Assembly: GCA_002427975.1 (NCBI GenBank)
Contig: DIZT01000209.1
Location: forward strand, 1-5,747
Source of the DNA: Micrococcaceae bacterium UBA6021
GTDB lineage: Bacteria; Actinomycetota; Actinomycetes; Actinomycetales; Micrococcaceae
Reading direction: 5' to 3'
DNA length: 5,747 nt
The notes under the pieces were generated by a model, which saw only the letters and a list, made by a program, of their open reading frames with translations, was not told the DNA's origin and did no database searches. Shown here one piece after another: positions 5,472 to 5,747 of the stretch. Within the stretch, counting starts at the first letter, position 1; each line of letters opens with the position of its first letter. The translations under genes and the position numbers were made by a program.

Positions 5472-5528
5472 CGAGATGGCATTTCGTGGCAGTCCCGGGC
5501 TCCGGCACTGCCGCGAAGTGCCGTCTCG
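5472..5528 (+). terminator. Long hairpin downstream of the methyltransferase gene
   Basis: Bases 5472-5493 and 5507-5528 form a 22-bp stem in RNA made from the + strand. Nineteen pairs are Watson-Crick and three are U-G wobbles. After one C-C mismatch (5494/5506) an inner CCGG/CCGG stem (5495-5498 with 5502-5505) closes a 3-base loop. It starts 34 bases after the stop at 5437. There is no T-run, so it would be an atypical terminator; an mRNA 3'-end stabilising hairpin or a diverged palindromic repeat are alternatives. Confidence 0.55.
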
Positions 5529-5549
5529 GTGCATGGCGGGACGTCGGCC

Positions 5550-5558
5550 TGTGGATAA
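5550..5558 (-). other. Single DnaA-box-like 9-mer
   Basis: The minus strand reads TTATCCACA, a perfect match to the bacterial DnaA box consensus. It is isolated, with no second box, AT-rich unwinding element or origin genes nearby, so it is not evidence of an origin. It also lies within a short inverted repeat, GTGGA/TCCAC (5551-5555 and 5562-5566). It could titrate DnaA or be chance. Confidence 0.3.
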
Positions 5559-5595
5559 CTCTCCACGGCACGGCAGGATCGGGAAGAATTCGGGG

Positions 5596-5747
5596 ATGCA
5601 CAGGGCTCCGCTTCCCGAACACCTGACATCCGGTTCGTTCTCGCTTTGTATGTCCGACAAAGCCGGCGTCAGCAGGACGCGCACGGAGGCCTGACCGTCC
5701 GTCCCGGTGAGCTCGTGGAGTACGACGGCGTCCGGCTCACTTCGCCC
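5596..5747 (+). pseudogene. Probable decayed gene, AbiEi/DUF559-associated protein-like, running off the window
   Basis: The ATG at 5596 opens a 32-codon frame, MHRAPLPEHLTSGSFSLCMS and on through DKAGVSRTRTEA, ending in TGA at 5692-5694. This resembles the N-terminus of a family common in Arthrobacter-type genomes (often labelled AbiEi-like antitoxin domain or DUF559 endonuclease domain), in which the helix-turn-helix-like start continues for well over 200 residues. From 5685 a different frame reads GGLTVRPGELVEYDGVRLTSP with coding-like GC3 to the window end. That resembles a later segment of the same family (the 'xxDGxRxTSPxRTxxDLA' region). The intervening 70 or so residues seem missing and the two parts are out of frame, so I read it as an internal deletion. 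Recognition is by eye, without a search. Alternatives are a short real peptide gene followed by an unrelated gene. Confidence 0.4.

Noticed and set aside
5438..5595. Replication origin suggested by the DnaA box
   Set aside because: Only one box is present, with no AT-rich element and no dnaA, dnaN or parA nearby.
4799..5629. 276-codon minus-strand frame opposite the methyltransferase
   Set aside because: The plus strand has intact SpoU motifs I-III; the minus frame is Val/Gly/Asp-rich shadow sequence and runs across the hairpin and DnaA-box spacer.
1..5747. New defence, CRISPR, phage or biosynthetic system
   Set aside because: No spaced repeat arrays, nuclease or helicase cassettes, integrases or multi-domain synthases were found; the complete genes are ordinary metabolic or RNA-modification families.

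Overview
The window looks like chromosomal DNA from a high-GC actinobacterium. Codon third positions are strongly G/C, GTG starts are common, and TANNNT -10 boxes lie right at start codons. The proteins read most like those of Arthrobacter, Pseudarthrobacter and related Micrococcaceae; this placement is recognition by eye, not a database result. The first 13 bases match the inner end of the Nextera/Tn5 mosaic-end adapter. The left edge is therefore very probably a contig end with untrimmed adapter, and the first gene is cut there.

Layout, left to right: (1) adapter remnant, 1-13; (2) C-terminal part of a family 3 glycoside hydrolase (+), 14-737; (3) an intergenic region with a roughly 100-bp imperfect palindrome around a 22-bp perfect inverted repeat, 761-862; (4) a FAD-dependent aromatic-hydroxylase-like oxidoreductase (+), 900-2171; (5) pyrE, orotate phosphoribosyltransferase (+), 2168-2752, overlapping the previous gene as ATGA; (6) an alpha/beta hydrolase with a candidate twin-arginine signal (+), 2834-3883; (7) a HAD-IIA (NagD-like) phosphatase (-), 3880-4710, meeting the hydrolase tail to tail over one CTAG that supplies both stop codons; (8) a SpoU/TrmH-family RNA 2'-O-methyltransferase (+), 4763-5437, divergent from the phosphatase across a 52-bp promoter region; (9) a hairpin at 5472-5528; (10) a probably decayed reading frame running off the right edge, 5596-5747.

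The genes do not form one pathway. pyrE catalyses a step of de novo UMP synthesis, and the methyltransferase modifies RNA. The phosphatase, hydrolase and flavoprotein have no assigned substrates. A pyrE gene near a TrmH-type methyltransferase is, as I recall, also seen in mycobacteria, so this is probably a conserved housekeeping neighbourhood.

I see no CRISPR array, tRNA, rRNA, phage, defence or biosynthetic system, and no convincing new multi-gene system. The most interesting signals are in the non-coding DNA. Three start codons each have a TANNNT box ending exactly 7 bases upstream, which implies leaderless mRNAs, and pyrE differs by one base. A pair of overlapping, oppositely oriented -10 boxes shares one TA. 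There are also two long hairpins and a broken gene at the right end.
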